NCBI GenBank assembly: GCA_911728455.2
Contig: OU452227.1
Span: 23,747,414 to 23,811,413, forward strand
Reading direction: 5' to 3'
DNA from: Marthasterias glacialis
Lineage: Eukaryota; Echinodermata; Asteroidea; Forcipulatida; Asteriidae
Length of the DNA: 64,000 bases
A program made the position numbers and the translations under genes. Below are positions 52,701 to 63,537 of the stretch, piece by piece. Positions within the stretch are counted from its first letter, which is position 1. The number at the start of each line of letters is the position of its first letter. The notes beneath the pieces are model-generated. The model did not search any database, had not been told where the DNA came from, and saw only the letters and a program-made list of their open reading frames with translations.

Positions 52701-55700
52701 TTTGCGGAAATGACTATAGTTCTACTCCATGTTCTCTGCTCAAAGGCTTTATTTGCAGTCATCTGTTGGGAGAGTAAGTTCAGATGTTATTCTCCCGACG
52801 TCATGGAACAGAATCATTTAATTAAAAACATAACATAATAACATGAGATAATTAAAATAATACTTTGACTACAAGCTCGTCTATGTCACTACTAGATGAT
52901 TGAGAGTGGCCGCGGGCGGATTTCTCCCGACCCCGAAATTATGTATTTACAAAATATCAAAACTTCTGAAAATGTCTACCAGTTGCCAAAAGAATATAAG
53001 TTTAATTTATTTCTCCAAAGATTGTGGTTGGATGGCAACATTAAAAGCTATAAATAAAACAAATAAATTGTCTTCTAGCGAGTTCCCGTCAAAATGTTTA
53101 AGGCGTCAGCCATCTTGAAAAATGGGGATTGGCTTAACGAAATACATTACAAAACGACAGATATCATGCATTTTTTAAATGCATAACTAAAAAATATATC
53201 TTCTTCTTCTCATACATGCCAAAACTTGGATTAATAAGCAAATAATAAGCAAAGGACAATATTTGAGTAAGCTAAACTCTTATTGTTAACAAAAGCCGTA
53301 ACTTTGGACTTTCAACTTGAAAACCTTTAGAAAATATCTTAAAACCAGCTGATGTCTTCAGCCAAAAGCAATAATAAGAGTTACTGTAATAAATAGTGAA
53401 AGTTAAAAAATGTAAAGAAATCTTAAAGAAATGAAAAGGATCAAACCTGTTGGGAGAGTAAGTTCAGATGTTATTCTCCCGACGTCATGGAACAGAATGA
53501 TCCCAAGGGGGTTTACGTTTGAATATTGAGCTGCCGCAAGAGGGCGCTCAAATGACGAATAAATTAAAGCAGGAATATATGAATAAATGAATAGATGAAT
53601 AATTTTATGGTTAATGCGTCTTTTAACCTGTCACACTTACGTCTCTTCCATTGTTTTGATTTTCGTTGAGTATTTCTTGTCCACTTGCTTTAAGTCCTTG
53701 ACCACTGTGTCATATTTCTCACTGAGGGTTTTCTTGTCATCAATCAGCTTTTATTATCAATCAAAACAAAAATGAATGACTTTTAGTTTCGTACTCCAAG
53801 TTGCCTTTCTCAAAATTACACCCATCCTGATCAATAAATATACCCATCTCGACCATCGACCAATAAGTATAACTAAGTGATCGACAAATATACTCAACTT
53901 TTATCAATAAATACACATCCCCTTGATCAATAAATAAACCCACCTAATCAATGAATATATTTTTATTTCCTGTTAATAAATACCCACCTAATCAATAAAT
54001 ATACCAGTCTAATAAAAAATATAACAAACTGACCAATGAATATACCAATCTGATCAATATATAACCATCTAATCAATAAATATAACCAATTATTCAATAG
54101 GTATATCAACCTGATTGATAAACAATATCCATCTGATCAATAACTTTAACCCACCTGATCAATAAATGAGAGATGTCTCTTGACGGTGTTCTCATACTCC
54201 TCCTTCTGTAACCCTAGCCTCTTTTTCATCTCCTTTTCTTGCTCCTTGGCATGACGGACAGTCAACTCTCTCTGCTGATTCTGCAAAAGAAGCAAAGAAA
54301 TTTTCCTTGGTTAATTTGAGGATAAATTGTCTTGATGGTCAGACGATCAGTATGGACCTTCCCTACAAGAATTTTAGTCTCAGGAGACAGTCTATTTTAT
54401 GATTTATAATTATTGTCATTATTTTATTTAGGCTGAAAATATTGAGCGAGGCTGAATCGGTAAAAACTTCCTGCTCATATCCATCAAAACACACTTAATA
54501 CCTCTTCCTGAACAAATACCTAGGCTATCATGGAGAAAACGAGCGAGGTCGTGGGCTTGATTGACTTGGGCGAGGGGAAAGATTACAAGTTCCACAAACA
54601 AAAAAGATAGATTTCAATCATAAATTTTTGCATAAAAAGCACTCCTTAAAAATAAAAAAATTAATGCTCACAAAGTTGCTGTTTTGAGGTGAAAATGTGT
54701 GTCAAACTTCCTAAAAGTGTCCCGCTGAATAACGTCATGCACCCGCGTCACACACAAATAACCGCTCCCTGAGTAAATCTTAACACAATAACCTCTGCAA
54801 CATCCAGGTCTTTCAGACTCACCAGGGCTTTCTGCAGCATCTTAACAGATCGGTCTTTCTCTTCAAGTTGTAACCGTTGAGATAAGACAGTGTTTGTTAC
54901 TTCAGAAGCTGCCGCTGATGCCTGCTCAAGTTTCTGTAGCTCCGCTGCTGATGGTACGACCAGAACAGATTGACTGACGACTGAGGCATCAGGATCTTGA
55001 GACTGTAGTATTAAAGAACAAAACAGACAGTATCTATCAATTTAACCAGCATGATACTAATTTCAAATGTCATAAAATCGAAGCATTAAATCATTTTAGC
55101 ATCAGTACTGTCAAACAGTTGCACTTATGATGTGCACTAAAGTAAATCTCAACGTCATTTCATTTTTGCATTTATTTATTTCTCATGTAAAAACACTATT
55201 GAATAATGGATACTAAACTCACTCTGTCCACACCCACTAACATGACTAATGTAATATACCTTTTTGGTTCGATTCTGAGGTATTCTTGGTTTCATTATCA
55301 ATTCTATTGTTTACTTCAAATGAACAATAAACTGACTTGACTGTTTGACTGACCTGCATGACTTGGCTGACGATCTCCTCCTTATCAGCTTGGTCCACTT
55401 CATCAAGGAATGACATAATGCTCCTAAACAATCAACAAAATGCTCGGGTGAAATTCAAACGTCTGAAAGGCTTTGGTCAGTAGGGAAATATGGGCAGGGT
55501 TCTCCCCATGCACAAGCTAGTGTACCGGGCCGATACGTGCGAATTACCTGCCGATGCATAAAAATTACGGCCGATACGCAAAAAAATAACTAAAAACAAT
55601 AATAAAATATATATATCTTAATATCAAATTCACAACAAATCCTAACATAAAACCATTTTAAATGCTCAAGATTGCACAGCACAGCTTTTCAAACCAAACA

Positions 55701-58700
55701 TAAACATCAAATAAAAACATTTCAAGGACGTGGTTTCAATTCTGCAAGCTTCGACCACACTTTCAAAATTTTGGTCCAGCATGCCCCCAGTTTTGAAAAA
55801 TCCTGGGGAGAACCCTGAGTGGTACAGCTTTTTGATAAGTTTTTGATATCATCTTGGGATAAGAGAGGAAAAAGGTTGTTGTAGTTGGGGGAGGGGGGAA
55901 TAATAATATGCAGTTCTTATATAGCACTGAATCACATCTGACAGGTGTCACAAAGCGCACATTATTTTAACAACAGGTATCAAGAACTATGTTTGGATTA
56001 CGTGATTTACAAGATGATGCATCACAATCTGTAGACAACCATGCCAGAAACACCAGGGCAGACCGTTACCTTAAGTGCACTCGGTTCTTTCACATGCACA
56101 CAGAACCTACAGCTTAATGATCAAGAGCCAAAGTTTTCACTGGTCTATTAACCATCATGTAAAAGCTGCTATTTTTGCCGTTTACCAAGCACTTCGCCAG
56201 TATTCTTGCACAGGGTAAATATGATGCATAGTGGACTGTCGCATGTGCAAAAACAAATGCAACATGCTTTATTTTGGATGGACAGTAGATATAAGCTTAC
56301 CTCGGTGTTGGAAGTTGACAAACTAGTTCACTCAGCTTCGCCTCCGGAACTAGTTTGTCAACTTTCAATACCTGGGGGAGCTAATACTGACTGTCCACCC
56401 TAAAACCATGTTTTACTTGTATATTGTCTTCTAAACAGAAATACAACGTTCACCTGCTATTTTATTTGTTATAACTAAAAAGAAAGAGCTGGTAAGAACT
56501 TTCATCCATTCTTACATGAGTTTATCCTCTGTCAGTAGAGCATGCTGGGACCCAACCTTAGGTCCACCCTCTGAAGGTTTAGGTCCTGCTGGTTTTGGCT
56601 TGGTTTTGCCCGAGATCTGTTGGATGTTTTCTGCCGAGAGGTACACCTCCCGTCTCTCTGCAGCCAGACGATGAGACAAGGCTGGGGCATCTTCATCCTC
56701 CTCCTCTTCCCTGTCATCAAGGATGTCCACTGGGATTTGAAAGTGAGATAAAATGATTTTTAAGTGATGTAACAGTACTGTGCACTCACGTACTGTCAAA
56801 TCTTCTTTATCGTTTACGAAATACACTTTTGCTTTCATGCATGTTCTTCTGCTACAGTAAGCACACAAAATTGCTTACCAGTAAACAGTTTTATGAAATT
56901 GGGTATTCAGGTTGTCTTAGTGGTTACTTCCCTGCCCTCCACCTCTGTGGACCCCAGTTTGAACCGCGCTTTGGATCGCAGCCTTGCATGTGGATTTTCA
57001 GCCCCTACCTGATTGCATGGGTTTTCCCTCCCGCATCTAAAACTGAACATTTCTTCAAGACCTTCTCGTCACAGGTATCGTTAGGCCTAACGGGTCACAG
57101 TGCAAGGCACTTTTGATTGATTCTTGGTTTCATCACCAGAAGATATAATACAAACTGTTTTTTTCACATTGTGTGCTAGATTTTTTCATGAGAATGAGAG
57201 GGTATAAGTGAAATTTGACTTTCAAATCCCAGTGCCCCAAAATGTGTTCACCCATAAATCACCTATAATCAAGGGTGAAACCCACAGCTTTAACGAGGTA
57301 AGATTAAAAAGATAAATGGAACAACATTTCCGCCCCAGAAAGGTTGCCTGATATTCAGGATTTCACTGTAGTCAGGTAGTATTTACACAAAAGTGGAAGT
57401 AGTCAAGGGCTAGGTCATCCCATATTTCATACTCCTAAAAAAGTGAAGGTTTTACAAAATCCACTAAAATATTAAGCAGTTAAGATCAAAACAACTCTTA
57501 CGCCATGCTGGTCCTTTCTTCTTGTTATCTGTGGGGCTAGGGACTTTGACTGGTTCTTCTAGGAGCTTTAGAGTATCTAAGAGATCAGTCAGGGTGGTCT
57601 TAGTGGCAGCTACACTTGGTGTTCCTGATGGTTCATCTTCAGTTTGTTGTGTTCTATGTGTCGATGGCTCCTGTTGGATGAAGATGATAACGAGAAACCG
57701 TTTCTGATTTTGCTGTTTGTTGACATCTTTTAACCACTTCCGGAAGGTTCCCGCGCAGGATTGATTTTCAGATTTCTGGGATTTTTATTGACCTCGCATC
57801 AAAAAATAGTTCCAACGTGATACATGTCTGCTGACCGCATCCCAAGGACATTTTTAAAAACAGGTTTTTCAGACCACTATTTCTCTGTCCGTGAAAGTTT
57901 TGCTTGTATACACACCACCCGGCATAAATTGGTGAAAAGATGCAGCACTGCTCATAATAATAATAGCAATACAAAATTATTTATAGTTCCCCCAAGTTCA
58001 CCTTAACTAGATGTTCCAGGTGTAGAGATACAACTAAAAACTAGGAGTACATAGAATACAAGTCCCAAACACCAAGTACCCAGTAATGATGACTGAATAT
58101 AACAATTAAAACTGATGCTGTGTTCAACATTTTACTAAACTCACATCAAATATTTCATCCACCTTTCTGCTAACACTGCTGGCAGTAGCCGGACGTGGAA
58201 CAGGTCCTCCCACTGCCCCCATCATTTCGTCCGGGGTCCTGCCGCTGGTCGCTTGTTCAGGTGGAGTCTTCACAGAGTCCCCTCGCTGTTTCCTGCTGGA
58301 GTTGCTAGAGCTTCGTGGTCGAGGCTTTGGGGCAGGCTTCTTGGAGACTTTGCCACTGGCTTGGAGGTACCGGATCTCCTCTTCCGCCTTCTCACGGATG
58401 TCTTTTGCCTTCTCCTCTCGTTTCCTTTGAAGCTCCTGCAAATAGTGAGAAAGCATTAAGCAATGGCCTGCATTATTATATTTCAATAACACTGGTAAGT
58501 ATGTGGAAATACAAGCTTCTCTTCTGAGCTTTTACCATACTAGTACACTTCGAATCAAACTATAGTAAAAGTACCTCATTATAAACCCACCTCTATCGCA
58601 GCATGTCTCGCCAACCGTGCCTTCTCCTCTCTACTCCTCTTCTTATCTCCCTCCCTCCGTAGCTCATCTTCTTCCTCTTTCTGCTGCTGTTGGAGCAGCT

Positions 58701-61700
58701 CCTCTCTCTCAAGTCTCTTCTGATTCAAGATCTTTCTGATCTCCTCCTCGCCATCCCTCTGCCTTTTTGAAACATTTGTTCGATACCACCTTTGAATTTT
58801 ACCCGCTGCTTCATTTACAGATTCTATGTAAGTCTCAGCAACGGGATGTGTTGGTGAGGGTGGAACTTGGTCTCGTCTTGGAGACCTAGCACTGTTTCTA
58901 GAGTCATTTTCTCGTGGGGTTGAAAGTGCTAACCGTTTGCTTGTAGTGTTACTTGTTTTCCGGGGGCTTGAGGCTCTGAAGTTCTTCTCAGAGCTGCTGA
59001 CAAGCTGGGCATCCCCGGCCGCTGCTGGCGGAGTAGAGTCTAAATTTGTATTGTTGGTATTCATGGAGTTTTTCAGCAAGTGCATTGCATCTACTGACTG
59101 GGGAGAGGTTTTTTGGTTTTCCTGTTTGGAGAGGAGTGTGGTGTGCGCGTTGAGTTGTAGGGCAGGGGCACCACGGGATGTGTCTCGGGATGTGTCATGC
59201 CGTCCACTGTTAAGCGTGTAAGAGTCAATGGTGCTACTGCTCCTTGCACTTGAAGGAATAGCAAAAGCTCTCCCTGATGGCTGTCAAATAAGAAGGATTT
59301 ATAAAAAATCAAACACTTTGAACCACCACCACATCAACATTAAGAGAAATCAAATATTGGGGAAGGACTGGACCAATAATAATAATAATAGGCAGTTCTT
59401 ATATAGCGCTTTATTACATCCAATGGGCGTCTCAAAGCACTCAGTATTTTTTCCTGCAAGGTGTAATGAGTTTTATACGTTTTAGAAGTATGAGACCTGT
59501 TCCTTTACATAGCACCATGCAATGGTTTACAAGGTGCTGTGGTGCAATGTGTAGCCGATCAAACCAGAAACACTGGGGTTAACCCCTTCTCTTTGCGATA
59601 AGAGCACTGAGTTCTTTTACGTGCATTATACAACAAGAGACTGATTCTAAAAGTCATACAACCATCTGCCAGGTTATTTAAAAAAATCCCATTTCAAATG
59701 TAAACAATCTGCCACCATTTGGATCAATTGTCTGTGCTTTTGATGTGGCATGGTCTACCGCCTTGCAAAGTTATGATGTATGTGTGCATTGTTGGCGCAG
59801 GTGCTGGGCGCAGGTGCTTCAGCGTGTGGGGCTTAATGGATTGTTTGATTGTAGAAAATAATGTATAATGAAAATTGCCTTTCAACCCTAACTGCCATCA
59901 CATCCATCAAGTCTTCAAACCAAGTGCAATTCTAAGCCAGTCATGAACTTGCCCTTTAACAGGTTTAACATTTAAATGCCATGCATTCCTACTTTGTTTT
60001 TAAAGAATCGCAAATAAAAAATCACAGAAACACTGACTGAAGTCAAGGCATACACAAGTTCAAAACTGAATTCCCAACATTTATTTTAACTACAACTTGA
60101 TCATTCACAAGGGTAATTTTAACGGTCAAGCAGTGGGATGTAATAAATACAAATGCATCATAAATTGGGCCAATTTAATCGGCCCTGCCAATACACACTT
60201 TGAAAATTAGGCCTAATTAATCAGACCGAGATACTGCTAGGGTTAACGTCTCAAAATTTTTCCGCCCTAGTTCTTTTTTTCTTCTCCAAACAATACCAAT
60301 ACACAGTCCAAAATTTGGGCCAAAGTAAATCGGCCTGGGACAATGGTAGGGTTAACTGTCTCAGAATTCTTGTGCACTATTTTTTTTCTTCTTTTTTTTT
60401 TTCCCCCAGATAGAAAACTCACCGGTTCATTCCAGTGATTACGAGTTGACGCCTTCTTGGGTTTACTGGATCGGTTTTTGATGACAGGCTGATGACTGCT
60501 GTCAAATAGGGCCAGGAAATCTGTAGCACTGCTACTGTCAAAAACCAAAACAACAATTTCTTTTAGCAACAATAATAATAATTTGCAATTCTTCTACAGC
60601 ACTTTATCACAACAGAAGGTACCTCAAAGCGCTCATTATGTTTCTACAAGGTATGAGGAGCTATGTTTGAATCACAAGACCCATTTATTTACATAGCACC
60701 ATGTAACGGTTTACTAGGTGCTGTGGAGCAATCTGCAGCCAACTGTACTGAAAAACACCGGGGCAAAACCCTTCTCTTAACGATAAGTGTACTGAGTTCT
60801 TTTAAATGCATTACACAACACACGGGACCTTTGGCTTTACGTCCCATCTGAAGGACGAAGCAATAATGGTTAAGTGTCTTGCTTAAGGACACAAGTGTCA
60901 AGATCCTGACTTGAACTCATACTCTTCTGATCCCAAAACGGCAGAGCTTGAGTCCATTGTGCTTGACAGCTCTGCCACGACACCCCGTGCCGGTAAACAC
61001 TGCTAATTAACTCCTAAAAATGTTGTATGATTTTTGTTGCTCTTGTTATCCTGGGAAGATCTTTCACAAGAATATTGTTTTCAAAGGATTTGGGGGATTT
61101 TTTTTAGAGGTGCTGTGGTTGCAGAACGGTCTGTTGTAATAGACCTTTGTCATGCAGCCACCATCTTGGTCATGTTCCTTGCATCCAATAACAGTAATGA
61201 ATGCTACTACTCATTGTACAAAAAGGAACCAGACTATTTCACCTTCCAGCCTCAGTTTGATTACATTGATTTGAATGGGAGAAAATCAAGATGGCCGCAC
61301 CATGATAAAGGTCTATTGTAACCCCTAGTGTCTTTGGCTAGAGACCCTCCAGAGTGCTCCACTATCCTCCACTGTATGGTAACTCAACACCAAAATGTTC
61401 AGACTTGAATGAGATTGGTATGCATGGCCAGGTGATAAGCAATTGTTAATGGGGCCTACAGCCCCAAATCCTACAAAGTCAGTCAACTTCCTGAATAGAA
61501 GGATTTGGGAGGGTTAGGATTACCAATCATTCAAAACAGTCTCGCATGATTAAGGCACAACATAGTGTGCAATAAATGTATTTAAACAGCTTGAATTGAG
61601 ACTAAACATCACCATTGAACACCTATGGGTGATTCTTGTGTCCTCTTTACCTGGGAGCTTCCCGGCTACGTGCAGAGACTCTACTACTCTCTTCACTAGC

Positions 61701-63105
61701 ATCACTGCGATGACTTAACTCAGCGTTATGACTTGAAGCTGATTAACACAAAGCATACATTATTTACATCAGTACCCATTTTAATTTATCATATTGCTTT
61801 TTTAACCCTCCTACTCTTGGCAACATTTACCAGTGAGTTGACCAACCATTTGAAACCATTCACCAGCTTGAGTTGTGTATGGTGGCACAACTGTGCCTAG
61901 AACTATGTACTTGTGTGTACTATGTATGCAAATACCACATGATATTATACTGTAGGCTGGCATAGTCCATCTATCATTCAAAACCTCATTCAAAGTTAAA
62001 TGATCAAGCAGTAGGAGGGTTAATCTCACTTTTGGGGGCAAGTGTGTGTAATGATCGTTTTTATTGGTCAATCAAATCTAATGGAAAGTAATCAAATCAG
62101 GAATTGCATCTCTTTACACTTGGTTAAATTATGTTAATCCACCAAAGAACTTCAATCTAGATTCTTTGCCTTCTACCTTCTTGTTACAATGTGACTTGAC
62201 CACCAAGCATGAAAACCCTTGATTGTCATACATCATCACAGAGTGTTTTCTGTCTGCAGGAAAGGGAAGCCAGAGCAGACACAGTGGGAGTTCTGCGCTG
62301 GGGAATCCCTGCAACTGTGCACAGAACTAACTGTGTACATGTGTGTACTGGAAGCTGGCATAGTTTATCTAAAATAATAAAATAACAATTTATGTTTTGT
62401 ATATATGAAGGATTGTTTTTACTTTTATATTGACAAAAACAGTTCAAATCCTACCTCTTTTGTGTCTTCCATTTGATAAAGATGAGGAATTCAAGACCAG
62501 CCCATTGGTAACACCCTACAAATTAAATAAACAAACAAAAAGATGGAAAATACATTAAAAATCTACAGAAGGAATTTAGCAAGCACTTACAAAACAATAC
62601 AAAGCAATGTGCCAACCATGGCATAGAAAACTTTGTTTGCGTTCCGGTTTGGGGGGCTTAAATTTAGCACTTTTGTCATCTTCTTTGGTTTGATTCTACT
62701 TTTGCTCCTCAGACGGGGACATCTGGTTATTTTTTTAGCCACTTGCTTGTATCCTCATCGAGATAAAAGAATCAAGGTCTTCCATTAGGGGTCTTGTAGA
62801 TTGGACAAAGCGTTGATGTTTCCTCTAGCTACCCTTCACCTTACTGAATAAAAACTTACACTCGTTGAGTTAATCCTTTCTGGTCTGCTTCTCCCTGGGC
62901 TTGGTTTCCTTGCCGATGACCCACTAACCCCGCCAGTAACCACGCTGCTCTGACTACTGCTGGTCCGCACATGATTGGTTGTCTTTGGCGTGGTGCGACC
63001 TCCACTGGTACCCTGGCGACCTCCACTGCTAGACCCTGGTCTGCCTCCTGCTGAGCTAGGTCTTTTTACCGAGGAAATCTGGGAACCAGTGAGGCTAAGG
63101 TCCAT
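46719..63105 (-). CDS. CEP131: Centrosomal protein of 131 kDa, 20 coding exons, 1206 aa
   Basis: Coding exons in transcript order: 62860-63105, 62455-62515, 61651-61738, 60423-60534, 58591-59280, 58145-58435, 57502-57670, 56516-56729, 55354-55423, 54823-55002, 54155-54280, 53641-53747, 52176-52272, 51436-51653, 50802-51027, 49401-49475, 48376-48524, 48015-48186, 47371-47567, 46719-46851. All borders are GT-AG and the 3621 nt close in frame. The N-terminus MDLSLTG matches the VDLSLTG of human CEP131. TDFLALFDSS, an IQ motif (KIQRWYR, near residue 330), IMSFLDE and then an unbroken coiled coil from about residue 660 to the end (GLEPEIQRLI, HEAELLQSEERA, AVKRADHLESLLEQ) are all family hallmarks. 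The protein sits on centriolar satellites and the transition zone, supports ciliogenesis and restrains BBSome trafficking in vertebrates; the fly orthologue is dila. It is longer than human (about 1083 aa), mainly in the low-complexity N-terminal half. The in-frame TTG upstream at 63129 is not a credible start. Confidence 0.95.
47690..47790 (+). repeat. tRNA-like repeat fragment (family 3-like)
   Basis: GGTTAGATAAGTGGCTTTTT, CCTCTGTGGATCCTGGTTCG and AGCTCTGCATGT follow the order of the family-3 head at 56905. It is inserted right after a fragment of the 6471-type MITE. It is in CEP131 intron 18. Confidence 0.45.
48556..49218 (+). repeat. SINE family 1 copy split by a GAGTC-rich insertion
   Basis: The head (GTGTCATTGACGGACGGTCT...CTCAAGTTCTGGTG) lies at 48560-48640. 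The body resumes at 48890 (ATGGCACCTGTGTTCTTGTC, CTTCGTCCTTTTGATGGGAC, GGCATGGTTGGCTGCAGATTG) and ends in GCTATATAAGAATCCAG plus ATT. The 250 bp between is the GAGTC repeat. It is in CEP131 intron 16. Confidence 0.75.
48641..48889 (+). repeat. GAGTC-type degenerate short-period repeat inside the SINE
   Basis: It is built of recurrent GAGTCC/GAGTCTGAGTC and CAAGTC words with a 6-12 nt period (for example TCTGAGTTCAAGTCTGAGTC). A second tract of the same type is at 52361-52565. Confidence 0.75.
49617..50801 (-). repeat. Minisatellite (~103-116 bp unit, 11 intronic copies) derived from CEP131 exon 15
   Basis: Each unit contains, on the minus strand, GAAGGAAGAGTTTGAACAGG, CCAGGGATGAGCAAGAACGC and AGGCACAGG followed by G[T/C]GGGTAAAA. 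This is the last ~50 nt of CEP131 exon 15 with its splice donor, plus ~60 nt of intron start. The twelfth, most upstream unit is the real exon end. Most units keep the GTGGGT donor; some have GCGGGT. The array fills most of intron 15. Confidence 0.9.
52105..52155. repeat. Fragment of the 20859-type palindromic MITE
   Basis: GAACCACCATAACTCACAGA and ATGGTGTTAACGCAAACC correspond to the right arm of 20859-21105. It is in CEP131 intron 13, immediately downstream of exon 13 in transcript sense. Confidence 0.45.
52361..52565 (+). repeat. GAGTC-type degenerate repeat, second locus
   Basis: GTCGAGTCTGAGTCATTTGA, CAAGTCCGAGTCCAG and GACTCGGGTCCGAGTC give the same word usage as 48641-48889. It is in CEP131 intron 12. 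Confidence 0.7.
52763..53498. mobile_element. Segment bounded by exact 52-bp direct repeats
   Basis: The 52 bases at 52763-52814, beginning CTGTTGGGAGAGTAAGTTCA and ending ATGGAACAGAAT, recur without a mismatch at 53447-53498. The repeat itself contains a small hairpin (GGGAGA/TCTCCC). The ~630 bp between has no ORF of note. Direct terminal repeats suggest a TRIM-like or recombination-derived insertion. It is in CEP131 intron 12. Confidence 0.7.
53760..54150 (-). repeat. Degenerate ~22-bp minisatellite derived from the CEP131 exon 11 donor
   Basis: On the minus strand about 17 units of the form TATATTTATTGATCAGATGGGT follow exon 11, whose own end is CATTTATTGATCAG with donor GTGGGTT. Variants include GATTAG, GATCAA and GGTCAG. 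The coding residues at that exon end (SFIDQ) are conserved with human CEP131, so the exon is the source, not a product, of the array. Confidence 0.8.
55495..55818. repeat. MITE with CAGGGTTCTCCCCA termini
   Basis: CAGGGTTCTCCCCATGCA at the left and CTGGGGAGAACCCTG at the right are inverted. The interior has GCCGATACG repeats and AT-rich filler. It is in CEP131 intron 8. Confidence 0.7.
55900..56130 (-). repeat. SINE family 1, subfamily a, partial
   Basis: AATAATAATATGCAGTTCTTATATAGCACTG, CTGACAGGTGTCACAAAGCG and CATGCCAGAAACACCAGGGC give the family order. The tRNA head is missing. It is in CEP131 intron 8. Confidence 0.7.
56272..56406. repeat. Foldback element of ~135 bp
   Basis: TTTTGGATGGACAGTA through GAAGTTGACAAACTAGTTC is mirrored, across a ~16-nt loop, by GAACTAGTTTGTCAACTTTC through TACTGACTGTCCACCCTAAAA. 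It is in CEP131 intron 8, about 110 bp below exon 8. Confidence 0.8.
56905..57118 (+). repeat. tRNA-headed SINE family 3, direct copy
   Basis: The head GGTTGTCTTAGTGGTTACTT and GGACCCCAGTTTGAACCGCG are followed by GCATGTGGATTTTCAGCC and TCCCGCATCTAAAACTGAAC. It matches the inverted copy at 26570-26835. It is in CEP131 intron 7. Confidence 0.6.
59376..59640 (-). repeat. SINE family 1, subfamily a, partial
   Basis: AATAATAATAATAGGCAGTTC, TATATAGCGCTTTATTACATC and GAGTTCTTTTACGTGCATTA show the body and the 3' end. The tRNA head is missing. It is in CEP131 intron 4, ~95 bp upstream of exon 5 in transcript sense. The rest of that intron (59.65-60.4 kb) holds a diverged relative of the 29887 MITE and nothing else recognisable. 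Confidence 0.75.
60567..60985 (-). repeat. SINE family 1, subfamily a, full length
   Basis: The most complete copy. The reverse complement starts GGGGTGTCGTGGCAGAGCTG, has ACACTTGTGTCCTTAAGCAAG, GTAAAGCCAAAGGTCCCGTG and TGTACTGAGTTC-type body motifs, and ends in GCTGTAGAAGAATTGC with ATT repeats. It is in CEP131 intron 3, starting 32 bp from exon 4. Confidence 0.85.
61137..61321. repeat. MITE with TAATAGACCTTTGTCATG termini
   Basis: AATAGACCTTTGTCATGCAGCCACCATCTTG is mirrored by CAAGATGGCCGCACCATGATAAAGGTCTATT. The interior has GAACCAGACTATTTCACCTTCCAGCCTCAGTTT, seen inverted at 9924 and 18108. It is in CEP131 intron 3. Confidence 0.75.
61802..62023. repeat. piggyBac-like MITE with TTAA target duplication, second copy
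   Basis: TTAACCCTCCTACTCTTGG and AGTAGGAGGGTTAA form the termini with flanking TTAA. The interior matches 32971-33199. Solo fragments lie at 46427 and 62316-62365. It is in CEP131 intron 2. Confidence 0.75.
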
Positions 63106-63150
63106 TTTGGTATCTCTGGTTTGGCACAAGGACTAGCAGTTGGATTTAAA
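63106..63150 (-). other. CEP131: CEP131 5' UTR portion of the first coding exon
   Basis: On the minus strand an acceptor-like ...CTTTTACAG (ending 63151) is followed by 45 nt of non-coding sequence before the ATG at 63105. At least one non-coding exon and the promoter must therefore lie above 63151, possibly beyond the window. Confidence 0.45.
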
Positions 63151-63290
63151 CTGTAAAAGAACACCGAGTCCCAGTTAATACACTGCATAAAAATAAATAC
63201 AATTTTAAACTGGTTATTCAAAAGGTGATTTCAGAAAATCAACAATTTGCATCTGGCAAGTCTGCATTAAACATTCAATGAGCACTTTCA

Positions 63291-63537
63291 CGGTAATATG
63301 CAGCATCTTGTTCAAGGGGCAGATTTGTTCATTTCAACACTTAATGTTGCCATCTGTGACTCAGCTCTCGAACCTCACATGTGCTGTGCATGCATCTGGA
63401 AGGTGGGCATGGAGCCATGGTGGGCAGAATGGAAGTTCGGGCGCCGAGTCGCAGATCAGATGGCAACAAGGGTTTGAAATTAGAAGTAAACAAATCTGCC
63501 CTTTGAACAAGTCGAAGATGGTGCATATTATTACTGT
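63291..63537. repeat. Foldback/MITE upstream of CEP131
   Basis: CGGTAATATGCAGCATCTTG then TTCAAGGGGCAGATTTGTTC is mirrored by GAACAAATCTGCCC-like sequence (ACAAATCTGCCCTTTGAACAAG) and GATGGTGCATATTATTAC. The arms are about 45 bp around about 150 bp. Confidence 0.7.

Noticed and set aside
63106..63129. Extending the CEP131 N-terminus to an upstream in-frame TTG
   Set aside because: The codon at 63129-63127 is TTG, not ATG. The ATG at 63105 begins the conserved MDLSLTG and is preceded by an acceptor-bounded 5' UTR.
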